A stretch of 64,000 nucleotides of DNA from Dorea sp. 5-2 (GTDB taxonomy: Bacteria > Bacillota > Clostridia > Lachnospirales > Lachnospiraceae), in the NCBI RefSeq assembly GCF_000403455.2, contig NZ_KE159748.1, positions 253,283 through 317,282 of the forward strand. The letters run 5' to 3'. Position numbers and translations under genes: made by a program. This document shows positions 16,065 through 27,697 of the stretch, piece by piece. Each line of letters opens with the position of its first letter. The stretch's first letter is position 1. The notes under the pieces were generated by a model. The model was not told the DNA's origin. It did no database searches and worked only from the letters and a program-made list of their open reading frames with translations.

Positions 16065-17606
16065 ATGTCATTTAGTACGGTCTTGTCTGCCGCGATCCAG
16101 GGTCTCCGTGTCGAGATCATCCATGTCGAGGCAGATGTCAGCAACGGCCTGCCCATGTTTCATATGGTGGGCTATCTTTCCTCAGAGGTGAAAGAAGCCT
16201 CCGAGCGGGTTAGGACTGCGATCCGCAATTCGGGTTTCCAGTTACCTGCGAAGAAGACGGTCGTCAATCTGGCTCCGGCTACAGTCAGGAAGAAGGGCGC
16301 GTCCTTTGATCTGCCGATCGCGCTGGCTGTCCTTGCGTCTATGGGGATATTCCCGGAGGAAGAGTTAAGAGATACGCTGGTGGTGGGAGAGCTAAGCCTG
16401 GATGGAAGCGTCAAAGAGGTGACGGGAGTCTTGCCGGTTGTGATGCAGGCGAAAAAGGAGGGGTGCCGAAGATGCATTCTGCCCGTGCAGAATGTGCAAG
16501 AGGGAGCGTTGGTAGAAGGAATCCGGATAGAGGGAGTATCCCATCTTAAGGAAGTATGCCGGTATCTGAGAGGGGAACCAAAGACTGGGATAATGGCAGG
16601 CGAGATATGCCGGGAAGCGAAGACGGATCAAAAAGAGCCGGCAAGACTGGATTATTCTGATATACAGGGGCAGGAAGCGGTGAAACGCGCGGCAGAAGTG
16701 GCGGTGGCAGGAGGGCATAATCTACTGTTGGTAGGTCCGCCGGGAAGCGGGAAATCTATGATCGCGAAGCGTGTTACGACGATCCTGCCGCCGCCCACCA
16801 GGGAGGAGAGTATAGAGATTACCGGGATCTACAGTGTCCTTGGAATGGTGGATAAGGATCGTCCGCTGATAACGGGAAGACCCTTCCGAAGCGTCCATCA
16901 TACGGTGACAAAGACAGCGCTGGTCGGAGGCGGGATATCTCCGTCGCCGGGAGAGATTAGTTTGGCGCATGGGGGCGTCCTGTTCTTAGATGAACTGACG
17001 GAATTTCAGAAATCCGTTCTGGAGGTATTAAGGCAGCCGTTGGAAGAACGGCAGATCCGGATTACAAGAAGTCAGGGGAACTTTGTATTTCCGGCAAACT
17101 TCATACTGATCTGTGCCATGAATCCCTGCCCCTGCGGGAATTATCCGGACTTTAACAGATGTACCTGCACGCCTGCGCAGATTCAGCAATATCTTGGGAA
17201 GGTCAGCCAGCCGTTCCTGGATCGGATGGATATCTGTGCGGAAGCTCCAAGGATCCGGTATGAAGCGCTTACAGGAGAGAAGAGGCAGGAGAGTTCGGAT
17301 GAGATCCGGGACAGGATATGCAAGGTGCGGATCGTGCAGCAGGAAAGATATAAGGGGAGGAAGATATGGACAAATGCTATGATGGGAGTCAGTGAATTGA
17401 AGGAATTCTGCAGTCTCGGAAAGAGCGAAGAAGAGCTGATGCAAAAGGCATACACATCTTTGAGGCTTACGGCAAGGACGTATCATAAGATCCTGAAAGT
17501 GGCAAGGACCATCGCTGACCTGGACGGCAGCGGGACGATCAGGGGATGCCATCTGAAAGAGGCGTTGGGATATCGGATGATCGATAAGAAATATTGGGGA
17601 AGGTGA
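16065..17606 (+). CDS. comM: ComM/YifB family Mg-chelatase-like AAA+ ATPase
   Basis: A 513-residue protein: N-terminal ChlI-like domain (GLPMFHMVGYLSSEVKEASE, then NLAPATVRKKGASFDLPIAL), central AAA+ module with Walker A LLVGPPGSGKSMIAKR and Walker B VLFLDELTEF, a CPCGNYPD zinc-like loop, and a C-terminal chelatase domain. ComM is a helicase that extends branch migration during natural transformation in Gram-negatives. Its position directly before dprA, seven bases away, fits a DNA uptake or recombination role, although the window holds no uptake genes. Confidence 0.93.
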   Translation: MSFSTVLSAAIQGLRVEIIHVEADVSNGLPMFHMVGYLSSEVKEASERVRTAIRNSGFQLPAKKTVVNLAPATVRKKGASFDLPIALAVLASMGIFPEEELRDTLVVGELSLDGSVKEVTGVLPVVMQAKKEGCRRCILPVQNVQEGALVEGIRIEGVSHLKEVCRYLRGEPKTGIMAGEICREAKTDQKEPARLDYSDIQGQEAVKRAAEVAVAGGHNLLLVGPPGSGKSMIAKRVTTILPPPTREESIEITGIYSVLGMVDKDRPLITGRPFRSVHHTVTKTALVGGGISPSPGEISLAHGGVLFLDELTEFQKSVLEVLRQPLEERQIRITRSQGNFVFPANFILICAMNPCPCGNYPDFNRCTCTPAQIQQYLGKVSQPFLDRMDICAEAPRIRYEALTGEKRQESSDEIRDRICKVRIVQQERYKGRKIWTNAMMGVSELKEFCSLGKSEEELMQKAYTSLRLTARTYHKILKVARTIADLDGSGTIRGCHLKEALGYRMIDKKYWGR

Positions 17607-17612
17607 CGGAAT

Positions 17613-18692
17613 ATGATGTATGAATACTGGTTTGCGGCGGTCGCGGGGGTGTCAGACCGGAAAAAAAGATTATTAAGAGAAGAATATGGAGAGGGGAAAG
17701 CCGTATATTATATAGAAGAAATGCGGCTTCGGATGCACCAGTTCCTGGAAGATAAGGAGATCGAGGCAATCCTGCAGGCAAGAAAGGGGCATGATGTTGA
17801 GAAAGAGTGGAGAGAACTTGAGAAGAAGAATATTCGGTTCATTCCGTATTTCGCAGATGAGTATCCGAAGCGGCTTCTGCAGATAGGCGATGTTCCTTAT
17901 GCGTTATATGTGAAGGGAAAGCTGCCGGCAGAGGATTGTCTCAGCATAGCCATCGTGGGAGCGAGAAAATGTACTCCTTATGGGGAAGAGCTTGCACTGG
18001 AATATGGAGAATGTTTGGCTGCAAATGGGATACAAGTCATAAGCGGGATGGCGAAAGGTATCGACGGAGCCGGACAAAGAGGTGCGCTGAACAGCGGGGG
18101 AGAGACATACGGCGTATTAGGATGTGGTGTGGATATCTGCTATCCCAGGGAACATATCGGGTTGTATATGGATATGCAGGTGAAGGGAGGGGTATTGTCG
18201 GAGCAGCCGCCGGGAAGGCCGCCTCTGCCGGTATATTTTCCCATGAGGAACCGGATCATCAGCGGTCTGTCCGACGTCATACTGGTGATGGAAGCAAGAG
18301 AGAGAAGCGGTTCTCTGATCACTGCGGATCTGGCGTTGGAGCAGGGCAAGGATGTGTATGCACTCCCGGGACCTGTGACAAGCCGGCTCAGCCAGGGGTG
18401 TCACGGACTGCTGCGGCAGGGGGCGGGGATCCTGATCTCACCGCAGGATCTGCTTGAAGAATTAGGGGTTGGCAGTCAGCAAACTGAACAAAAATCTGAC
18501 AAAATAAAAAAAGTGCTTGAAAATCACGAAAATGTGGTGTATAGTTGTCTCGGTTTGTTCCCAAAAGGAATCTGTGATCTGACAGAAGAGACGGGACTTC
18601 GTGTCCAGGAGTTGATGGACTGTCTGATTACTTTAGAAATAAAAGGATATATACGGGAAATATCAAAAAATCATTATATTAAGGTCCGGTGA
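17613..18692 (+). CDS. dprA: DNA-processing protein DprA
   Basis: A 359-residue DprA/Smf protein, the loader that protects incoming single-stranded DNA and recruits RecA. The Rossmann core shows ISGMAKGIDGAGQRGAL, YGVLGCGVDICYP, FPMRNRIISGLSD and the SGSLITADLALEQGKDVYALPG stretch. The N-terminal extension resembles a SAM-like domain and the C-terminal 70 residues a winged helix. comM upstream and topA downstream is the conserved Clostridia order. Two ATGs lie at 17613 and 17616 after AAGGTGACGG. Confidence 0.94.
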   Translation: MMYEYWFAAVAGVSDRKKRLLREEYGEGKAVYYIEEMRLRMHQFLEDKEIEAILQARKGHDVEKEWRELEKKNIRFIPYFADEYPKRLLQIGDVPYALYVKGKLPAEDCLSIAIVGARKCTPYGEELALEYGECLAANGIQVISGMAKGIDGAGQRGALNSGGETYGVLGCGVDICYPREHIGLYMDMQVKGGVLSEQPPGRPPLPVYFPMRNRIISGLSDVILVMEARERSGSLITADLALEQGKDVYALPGPVTSRLSQGCHGLLRQGAGILISPQDLLEELGVGSQQTEQKSDKIKKVLENHENVVYSCLGLFPKGICDLTEETGLRVQELMDCLITLEIKGYIREISKNHYIKVR

Positions 18693-18729
18693 CCGGACAA
18701 ATGCTAGTTATATTGGAGGAAGCAAAGAT

Positions 18730-20817
18730 ATGGCGCGCTATCTTGTAATCGTGGAATCACCTGCCAAGGTGAAGACAATAAAAAAGTTTTTAGGAAGTAA
18801 TTATGTGGTGACCGCATCGAACGGCCATGTAAGGGATCTGCCTAAAAGTCAGCTGGGAGTTGATGTGGAGCATGATTATGAGCCCAAATATATCACGATC
18901 CGCGGGAAAGGAGATATTCTTGCAGGGCTCCGTAAGGAAGTGAAAAAAGCAGATAAAGTATACCTTGCAACTGACCCTGACCGTGAAGGAGAGGCGATAT
19001 CATGGCATCTGAGCAAGGCGCTGAAGCTGGAGAATAAGAAAACATACCGGATCAGTTTCAATGAGATCACGAAGAATGCGGTAAAAGCATCGCTTAAGAA
19101 TGCGAGAGAGATCGATATGGATCTGGTAGATGCTCAGCAGGCAAGGAGGGTTCTGGACAGAGTTGTGGGTTACAGGATCAGCCCGCTCCTGTGGACAAAG
19201 GTAAAGAGAGGATTAAGCGCGGGACGCGTACAGTCTGTGGCGCTTCGGATCATTGCAGACCGGGAAGAAGAGATCAATGCGTTCATTCCGGAGGAATACT
19301 GGACTCTGGATGTGGATCTGAAGGTAGAAGGGGAGAAGAAACCTCTGACGGCTAAGTTCTATGGAACAGATAAGAAGATGACGATTCGTTCCAAGGAAGA
19401 ACTGGATGCGATCTTAAGCGAGATAGAATCAGAAGAATATACGATAGATGATATCCGCAAAGGCGAGCGTATGAAGAAAGCTCCGATCCCTTTTACTACC
19501 AGTACGCTGCAGCAGGAAGCGTCCAAAGCGCTGAATTTTGCCACGGCGAAGACGATGCGTATCGCACAGCAGTTGTATGAGGGAATTGATATCAAGGGAA
19601 ACGGAACGGTGGGACTGATCACGTATCTGCGTACGGACTCCACCAGAGTATCCGAAGAAGCGGATCAGAATGTGCGGGAGTATATCGGTGCGAATTTCGG
19701 AAAAGAATATGTGGCGGTAAGCGAGGCAAAAAGCGGCGGCGGGAATAAGAACATCCAGGACGCCCATGAGGCGATCCGCCCGACGGATGTCAGCCGTACT
19801 CCGGCGGCAGTCAAAGAATCTCTGAGCAGGGATCAGTTCCGTCTGTATCAGCTGGTGTGGAAGCGTTTCGTTGCGAGCAGGATGCAGCCGGCGCGGTATG
19901 AGACGACGTCTATCCGGATCGCGGCAGGACAGTATCGATTTACCGTTGCGGCGTCGAAGATCGTATTTGAAGGTTTCCGGACAGTTTATACGGAGGCGGA
20001 AGAAGAGAAGGAGAAGGGCAACGTACTGGTGAAAGGGCTGGATCAGGATACGAAGCTGACGAAGTTAGATTTCGAAACGAAACAGCATTTTACACAGCCG
20101 CCCGCCCATTATACGGAAGCATCCCTTGTAAAGATCCTGGAGGAATTAGGGATCGGGCGTCCAAGTACGTATGCGCCGACGATTTCAACCATTATTGCCA
20201 GACGGTATGTGGCAAAAGAGAATAAGAACCTGTATCTGACAGAGATCGGAGAGGTGGTCGACCATATCATGACGGAATCATTCCCAAGTATCGTGGATGT
20301 GAATTTTACAGCCAATATGGAGAGCCTCTTAGACGGCGTGGCAGAAGGGAAGGTAAAGTGGAAGACGATCATCGAGAATTTCTATCCGGATCTGGAAGAA
20401 GCGGTTGAGAAGGCGGAGAAAGAGCAGGAGCAGGTGAAGATCGAGGATGAAGTGACGGATGTGATCTGCGATCAGTGCGGCCGCAATATGGTCATCAAGT
20501 ACGGACCGCATGGGAAGTTCCTCGCCTGCCCGGGATTCCCGGAATGTAGGAATACGAAGCCTTATCTGGAGAAGATCGGCGTTCCGTGTCCGGTGTGCGG
20601 CAAAGACATTGTGACACGTAAGACGAAAAAAGGCAGGAGATATTACGGGTGTGAAGATAATCCGGAATGTGAATTTATGTCATGGCAGAAGCCGTCTGTT
20701 GAAAAGTGCCCAAGGTGCGGAAGTTACATGGTCGAGAAGGGAAATAAGCTTCTCTGCGGCGACGGGCAGTGCAGTTATGTAGAAAATAAAGAAAACAGTA
20801 AAGGGAGAAAAAAATAA
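18730..20817 (+). CDS. topA: DNA topoisomerase I
   Basis: A 695-residue type IA topoisomerase that relaxes negative supercoils. The TOPRIM domain begins YLVIVESPAKVKTI and includes ATDPDREGEAISWHL; the active-site tyrosine is in ITYLRTDSTRVS near residue 300. GRPSTYAPTISTI is the conserved hinge. The C-terminus carries zinc ribbons: CDQCGRNMVIKYGPHGKF, CPVCGKDIVTRKTKKGRRYYG and a third CPRCGSYM with downstream cysteines. Full length. GGAGG precedes ATG by about nine bases. Confidence 0.96.
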   Translation: MARYLVIVESPAKVKTIKKFLGSNYVVTASNGHVRDLPKSQLGVDVEHDYEPKYITIRGKGDILAGLRKEVKKADKVYLATDPDREGEAISWHLSKALKLENKKTYRISFNEITKNAVKASLKNAREIDMDLVDAQQARRVLDRVVGYRISPLLWTKVKRGLSAGRVQSVALRIIADREEEINAFIPEEYWTLDVDLKVEGEKKPLTAKFYGTDKKMTIRSKEELDAILSEIESEEYTIDDIRKGERMKKAPIPFTTSTLQQEASKALNFATAKTMRIAQQLYEGIDIKGNGTVGLITYLRTDSTRVSEEADQNVREYIGANFGKEYVAVSEAKSGGGNKNIQDAHEAIRPTDVSRTPAAVKESLSRDQFRLYQLVWKRFVASRMQPARYETTSIRIAAGQYRFTVAASKIVFEGFRTVYTEAEEEKEKGNVLVKGLDQDTKLTKLDFETKQHFTQPPAHYTEASLVKILEELGIGRPSTYAPTISTIIARRYVAKENKNLYLTEIGEVVDHIMTESFPSIVDVNFTANMESLLDGVAEGKVKWKTIIENFYPDLEEAVEKAEKEQEQVKIEDEVTDVICDQCGRNMVIKYGPHGKFLACPGFPECRNTKPYLEKIGVPCPVCGKDIVTRKTKKGRRYYGCEDNPECEFMSWQKPSVEKCPRCGSYMVEKGNKLLCGDGQCSYVENKENSKGRKK

Positions 20818-20884
20818 TATGGGAATTCATTGTAAAAAAGGGAATTGTATGATAATATAATTTTCAAAGGATGGAGGTATGTCA

Positions 20885-21667
20885 ATGAGTGTACAATTAT
20901 TAGATAAGACCAGAAAAATCAATAAATTACTGCACAACAATAATTCAAGTAAGGTAGTATTTAATGATATCTGTGATGTACTTACTGAAATCTTGGATTC
21001 CAATGTGTTAGTAGTTAGTAAAAAGGGAAAGATACTGGGTCAGAGCGAGTGTAAAGAAGTGCCATGTATCAGAGAATTGATCGAGCAGGAGGTAGGCAGG
21101 CACATAGATGTGATGCTGAACGAACGCCTTCTGAGCATACTGTCAACGAAGGAAAATGTGAATCTGCAGACATTGGGATTCTCGGAAGAAGCGGTATTGG
21201 GCTATCAGGCGATCATTACGCCGATCGATATCGCAGGTGAACGCTTAGGTACATTGTTTATCTATAAGAAGGGGCAGACATACGAGATCGATGATATCAT
21301 ACTGAGTGAATATGGTACGACGGTAGTGGGACTGGAGATGCTCCGGTCCGTGAATGAAGAGAGTGCGGAGGAGACCAGGAAAGAGCATATTGTCCAGTCT
21401 GCGATCGGTACACTTTCTTATTCTGAGTTAGAAGCGATCATCCATATCTTCGAGGAGCTGGATGGAACAGAAGGGATTCTGGTTGCCAGTAAGATCGCGG
21501 ACAGGGTTGGGATAACCAGGTCGGTGATCGTCAATGCCCTCCGGAAGTTTGAAAGTGCGGGAGTGATCGAGTCGCGTTCTTCCGGAATGAAGGGAACTTA
21601 TATCAAAGTAGTAAATGATTATGTGTTCACAGAATTAGAACATATCAAGGCGGAACGTATGAAATGA
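20885..21667 (+). CDS. codY: GTP- and branched-chain-amino-acid-sensing repressor CodY
   Basis: A 260-residue CodY. The N-terminal GAF domain starts VQLLDKTRKINKLL; the C-terminal winged helix contains ASKIADRVGITRSVIVNALR, the nearly invariant CodY recognition helix, and ends SSGMKGTYIKV. CodY represses nutrient-scavenging genes when GTP and isoleucine are plentiful. ATG at 20885 is seven bases from GGAGG; another ATG at 20879 is too close to it. AATTTTC at 20859 resembles half a CodY box and could allow autoregulation, but this is weak. topA-codY order is typical. Confidence 0.95.
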   Translation: MSVQLLDKTRKINKLLHNNNSSKVVFNDICDVLTEILDSNVLVVSKKGKILGQSECKEVPCIRELIEQEVGRHIDVMLNERLLSILSTKENVNLQTLGFSEEAVLGYQAIITPIDIAGERLGTLFIYKKGQTYEIDDIILSEYGTTVVGLEMLRSVNEESAEETRKEHIVQSAIGTLSYSELEAIIHIFEELDGTEGILVASKIADRVGITRSVIVNALRKFESAGVIESRSSGMKGTYIKVVNDYVFTELEHIKAERMK

Positions 21668-21682
21668 TCATGATCTGCGATG

Positions 21683-21712
21683 AAAAGGGTATTGGGAGAC
21701 CGATACCCTTTT
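21683..21712 (+). terminator. Hairpin terminator after codY
   Basis: AAAAGGGTAT pairs with ATACCCTTTT around a 10-base loop. The T-run is inside the stem's end, so termination may be partial, with the next gene 55 bases on. Confidence 0.65.
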
Positions 21713-21766
21713 CAGGCAAAGGGGCAGGATGGAAAGAGCAGGCAGGAAGGGAGAAAAGCAGGACAA

Positions 21767-22072
21767 ATGTATGAGGCGTGTTCAGCAAAGATCCGGATGT
21801 ACCGCATGGTACTCAAGGAGGGCCGTTTTGACGAAAAAGTCCATCATTGCAGTGTGATCTCGTATAAACCGGAAGAAGAGTGCATATACTTGATCGCAGA
21901 GGATACGGAGCTTACGGAATTTTCACAGGATGGCAATTATGAGTGCAGGATCAAAGCGCCGGACGGAGAAGAGACTTGCATGGGAGTCATAACAGACCGA
22001 TATTGGAACAAGTCCGGAAGGATATTGAAGTTCCGGATCAAGAATGGATTTTATAAAAATCTTGTAAACTAA
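21767..22072 (+). CDS. Small protein of unknown function
   Basis: 101 residues from ATG at 21767; the open frame runs back to 21680 but there it covers the codY terminator hairpin, so the shorter start is preferred. I do not recognise the family. The composition is mixed and charged, with no membrane helix or signal peptide; the pattern VHHCSVISYKPEEECIYLI, then YECRIKAPDGE, looks like a small beta-barrel and loosely recalls PilZ-type N-terminal domains. It lies between codY and groES. Confidence 0.6.
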   Translation: MYEACSAKIRMYRMVLKEGRFDEKVHHCSVISYKPEEECIYLIAEDTELTEFSQDGNYECRIKAPDGEETCMGVITDRYWNKSGRILKFRIKNGFYKNLVN

Positions 22073-22084
22073 ATATAAAGTGTG

Positions 22085-22113
22085 TTGACAAAGTCATCAG
22101 AGAGTGCTATTTT
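22085..22113 (+). promoter_or_regulatory. Promoter of groESL
   Basis: TTGACA (22085-22090), 17 bases, TATTTT (22108-22113). Confidence 0.75.
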
Positions 22114-22127
22114 ATATCTAGAGTTTC

Positions 22128-22154
22128 TTAGCACTCTCTTTTTATGAGTGCTAA
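22128..22154 (+). promoter_or_regulatory. CIRCE operator (HrcA site)
   Basis: TTAGCACTC, nine bases, GAGTGCTAA: a perfect CIRCE element just after the groESL promoter. An extra half site, AGAGAGTGCTA (22100-22109), overlaps the -10 region and can pair with TAGCACTCTC. Confidence 0.96.
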
Positions 22155-22186
22155 CAACATAGATATAAATTGAAGGAGGCATAAAT

Positions 22187-22471
22187 ATGAAATTAGTACC
22201 ATTAGGAGACAGAGTTGTATTAAAGCAGTTAGTTGCAGAAGAAACCACAAAATCCGGAATCGTGATTCCAGGACAGTCTAAGGAGAAGCCGCAGCAGGCA
22301 GAGGTTATTGCCGTAGGGCCGGGCGGAACCGTAGACGGAAAAGAAGTAAAGATGAATGTTGCGGTTGGGCAGAAGGTGATCTATTCCAAGTATGCGGGAA
22401 CGACCGTAGAGATCGAGGATGAAGAGTTTATCATCGTAAAGCAGGATGATATCCTTGCAATATGCGAATAG
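22187..22471 (+). CDS. groES: Co-chaperonin GroES
   Basis: 94 residues. The start MKLVPLGDRVVLKQL, the mobile loop ETTKSGIVIPGQSKEKPQQ that docks to GroEL, and the closing IEDEEFIIVKQDDILAI identify the 10-kDa heptameric lid. It is preceded by a CIRCE element and a good ribosome site (GGAGGC), and followed 83 bases later by groEL, forming a heat-shock operon repressed by HrcA. Confidence 0.98.
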   Translation: MKLVPLGDRVVLKQLVAEETTKSGIVIPGQSKEKPQQAEVIAVGPGGTVDGKEVKMNVAVGQKVIYSKYAGTTVEIEDEEFIIVKQDDILAICE

Positions 22472-22530
22472 ACGGATGATCGAGGATACAGATAGTAGGA
22501 TAATAAAGAATAACAGATAATAAAGAATAG

Positions 22531-24180
<1,650 letters not shown>

Positions 24181-24200
24181 TATAGAGAAAGAAAATTTTT

Positions 24201-24232
24201 AGAAAACTCCTTGAATGAGGAGTTTTCTTTTT
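24201..24232 (+). terminator. Terminator after groEL
   Basis: AGAAAACTCC and GGAGTTTTCT flank an eight-base loop, ending in TTTT. Confidence 0.9.
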
Positions 24233-24326
24233 GTATCAAAATGTGTTACAATACACTATAGTCCGGCAGTTTTCTGCAAATGGGGCGCCGGGAGTAAATA
24301 GTAAAGAATACGGAGGAATAGAAAGG

Positions 24327-24815
24327 ATGAATGATTTCTATACGGAACAGATGGTAAAAAAACAGACAGATATGAAAGATATGTTAACGAAGGCGGTGTT
24401 GGTTGCAGTTACGATCGTTTCCTTTTTGATCGTATTGATGTTCCCGATCGGGCTGATCCTGCCCATCGCCATGATCGTATTGGATGTGTTCATGTTCCGC
24501 AGGCTTAATGTGGAGTACGAATATCTGTTTTTGAACGGAGATCTGGATATTGACAAGATCATGAATAAAGCAAAGAGAAAGAAAGTATTCTCTGTTAATG
24601 TAGGAGATCTGGAGCTTATGGCGCCTTTCGATGCGGTGGAGCTGCGTCAGTACCAGAATGCAAGGACTTATGATTATAGTTCGGGAAATAAGCAGGCGAA
24701 GCGGTATGTGCTGGTAGTATCAGGAAGCGGGGAATTGAAAAAAGTGATCATTGAGCCAAATGGTACGATCATAGAAGGATTTTATATGATGGCGCCAAGA
24801 AAGGTGCTCCGGTAA
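24327..24815 (+). CDS. DUF6106-like membrane protein
   Basis: 162 residues of unknown function. Two adjacent membrane helices (about residues 20-60) follow a short cytoplasmic start NDFYTEQMVKKQTD; the rest is soluble, with FLNGDLDIDKIMNKAKRK and a repeated beta pattern. This family is common in Lachnospiraceae, often near guaB or groEL. Start chosen at ATG 24327 because GGAGGAATAGAAAGG precedes it; the longer frame from 24231 begins inside the groEL terminator. Confidence 0.75.
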   Translation: MNDFYTEQMVKKQTDMKDMLTKAVLVAVTIVSFLIVLMFPIGLILPIAMIVLDVFMFRRLNVEYEYLFLNGDLDIDKIMNKAKRKKVFSVNVGDLELMAPFDAVELRQYQNARTYDYSSGNKQAKRYVLVVSGSGELKKVIIEPNGTIIEGFYMMAPRKVLR

Positions 24816-24836
24816 GAAAATAAAATCAGAAATCTG

Positions 24837-26364
<1,528 letters not shown>

Positions 26365-26442
26365 GAAACGGATATCGTCTTCGGATGATAACAGGCAGCA
26401 AGATGAACAGACTGTAAAGTTAACAGGCATGGAAATGAGTAG

Positions 26443-26540
26443 AGACTGTTGTAAAATTCGGAGGTTCTGCAATATATGGATGTGAAGAACATTGTTGTCG
26501 CGCCATATAGTGTGGGTCTGCTGTTTTCAACAGTCTTTTC
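26443..26540 (+). terminator. Probable long hairpin terminator after guaB
   Basis: AGACTGTTG (26443) pairs with CAACAGTCT (26536), followed by TTTTCTTT. The loop is long (about 75 bases), so the structure is less certain. Confidence 0.5.
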
Positions 26541-26604
26541 TTTATTCCCGCGAGCAACGAGCCAAGCGGGCATGCTCGCATGCACATTTGGCGACTGCCG
26601 CGAG
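26541..26604 (-). repeat. Dispersed palindromic repeat, copy 2 (reverse orientation)
   Basis: Read on the minus strand it is CTCGCGGCAGTCGCCAAATG... ending ...CTCGTTGCTCGCGGGAATAAA, nearly identical to copy 3. It sits 50 bases before galM. Confidence 0.9.
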
Positions 26605-26653
26605 GGAAAGAAGCGGGGCAAAGGATTGGAATAAGAAAGAAAAGAGGCAGAAT

Positions 26654-27697
26654 ATGAGAAGTGATTTTGGAATAACGACAAAGGGCGAAAAGGCGTCATT
26701 ATATACGATGAAGAATCAGAAGGGCATGGAGATCGCAGTCTCGGATTACGGCGCGGTTCTGGTAAAGGTTCTGGTTCCGGACAAAGAAGGGGATCTTCTG
26801 GATGTCGTGCTTGGGTATGATGAAGTAAGCGGGTATGAATCGGATGGGCTGTATCTTGGGGCGACTGTAGGAAGGGTGGCAAATCGTATCGGAGGCGGAC
26901 AGTTTGAGCTGAACGGAAGGAATTATACTTTGACAAAGAATGATGCTCAGAATACGCTTCATGGAGGAACGGATTTCTACAATAAGAGGATGTGGCAGGT
27001 GGAAGAGGCAGACGACAGCCATATCACGCTGCTGCTCCACAGCCGCGACGGCGATCAGGGATTCCCGGGAACGGTGGATATCAGGGTGACATATACGCTG
27101 ACAGAAGAGAATGAGATACAGATACATTATCATGCGGTTCCGCAAGAGGACACACTTTTGAATCTTACGAATCACAGTTACTTTAATCTCTCAGGGCATG
27201 CATCCGGGACGGCTATGGATCAGGAGGTTGTGATCTGTGCGGATGCATATACCAGAGCTGACGCACAGTCTATCCCGACGGGCGAGATCGTCCCGGTAGA
27301 CGGTACCCCGATGGATTTCCGGAAAGGGAAAGCGATAGGTGCGGAGATAGAAGCAGATTATGAAGCATTGGAATTCGGCAGAGGATATGACCATAACTGG
27401 GTTATCAACGGAGCCGGATACCGTCATGCCGCATCGATGTATTCGGAGAAAACCGGGATCGGAATGAAGGTATACACGGATCTTCCGGGGATGCAGTTCT
27501 ATACCGGCAACTTCATCACGCATGCGGATGGAAAAGACGGGGCAGTCTATCAGAAACGCGGCGGCGTCTGCTTCGAATCTCAGTATTTCCCGGATGCGGT
27601 GCACAAAGAGAATTTTGAAGGTCCTGTGGTAAAGGCAGGCACTGTATACGATACTACCACTGCATATCACTTTAGTCTTGTCTTACAGAGGGATTGA
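26654..27697 (+). CDS. galM: Aldose 1-epimerase (galactose mutarotase)
   Basis: 347 residues. It interconverts alpha and beta anomers of glucose or galactose. Motifs: YDEVSGYESDGLYLGATVGRVANRI, NGRNYTLTKNDAQNTLHGG (catalytic His region), LTNHSYFNLSGH (the second His) and the final CFESQYFPDAV glutamate. ATG at 26654 follows AGAGGCAG; the frame opens earlier but only across the repeat element. The 3' end overlaps the convergent VanW gene by 26 bases. Confidence 0.93.
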   Translation: MRSDFGITTKGEKASLYTMKNQKGMEIAVSDYGAVLVKVLVPDKEGDLLDVVLGYDEVSGYESDGLYLGATVGRVANRIGGGQFELNGRNYTLTKNDAQNTLHGGTDFYNKRMWQVEEADDSHITLLLHSRDGDQGFPGTVDIRVTYTLTEENEIQIHYHAVPQEDTLLNLTNHSYFNLSGHASGTAMDQEVVICADAYTRADAQSIPTGEIVPVDGTPMDFRKGKAIGAEIEADYEALEFGRGYDHNWVINGAGYRHAASMYSEKTGIGMKVYTDLPGMQFYTGNFITHADGKDGAVYQKRGGVCFESQYFPDAVHKENFEGPVVKAGTVYDTTTAYHFSLVLQRD

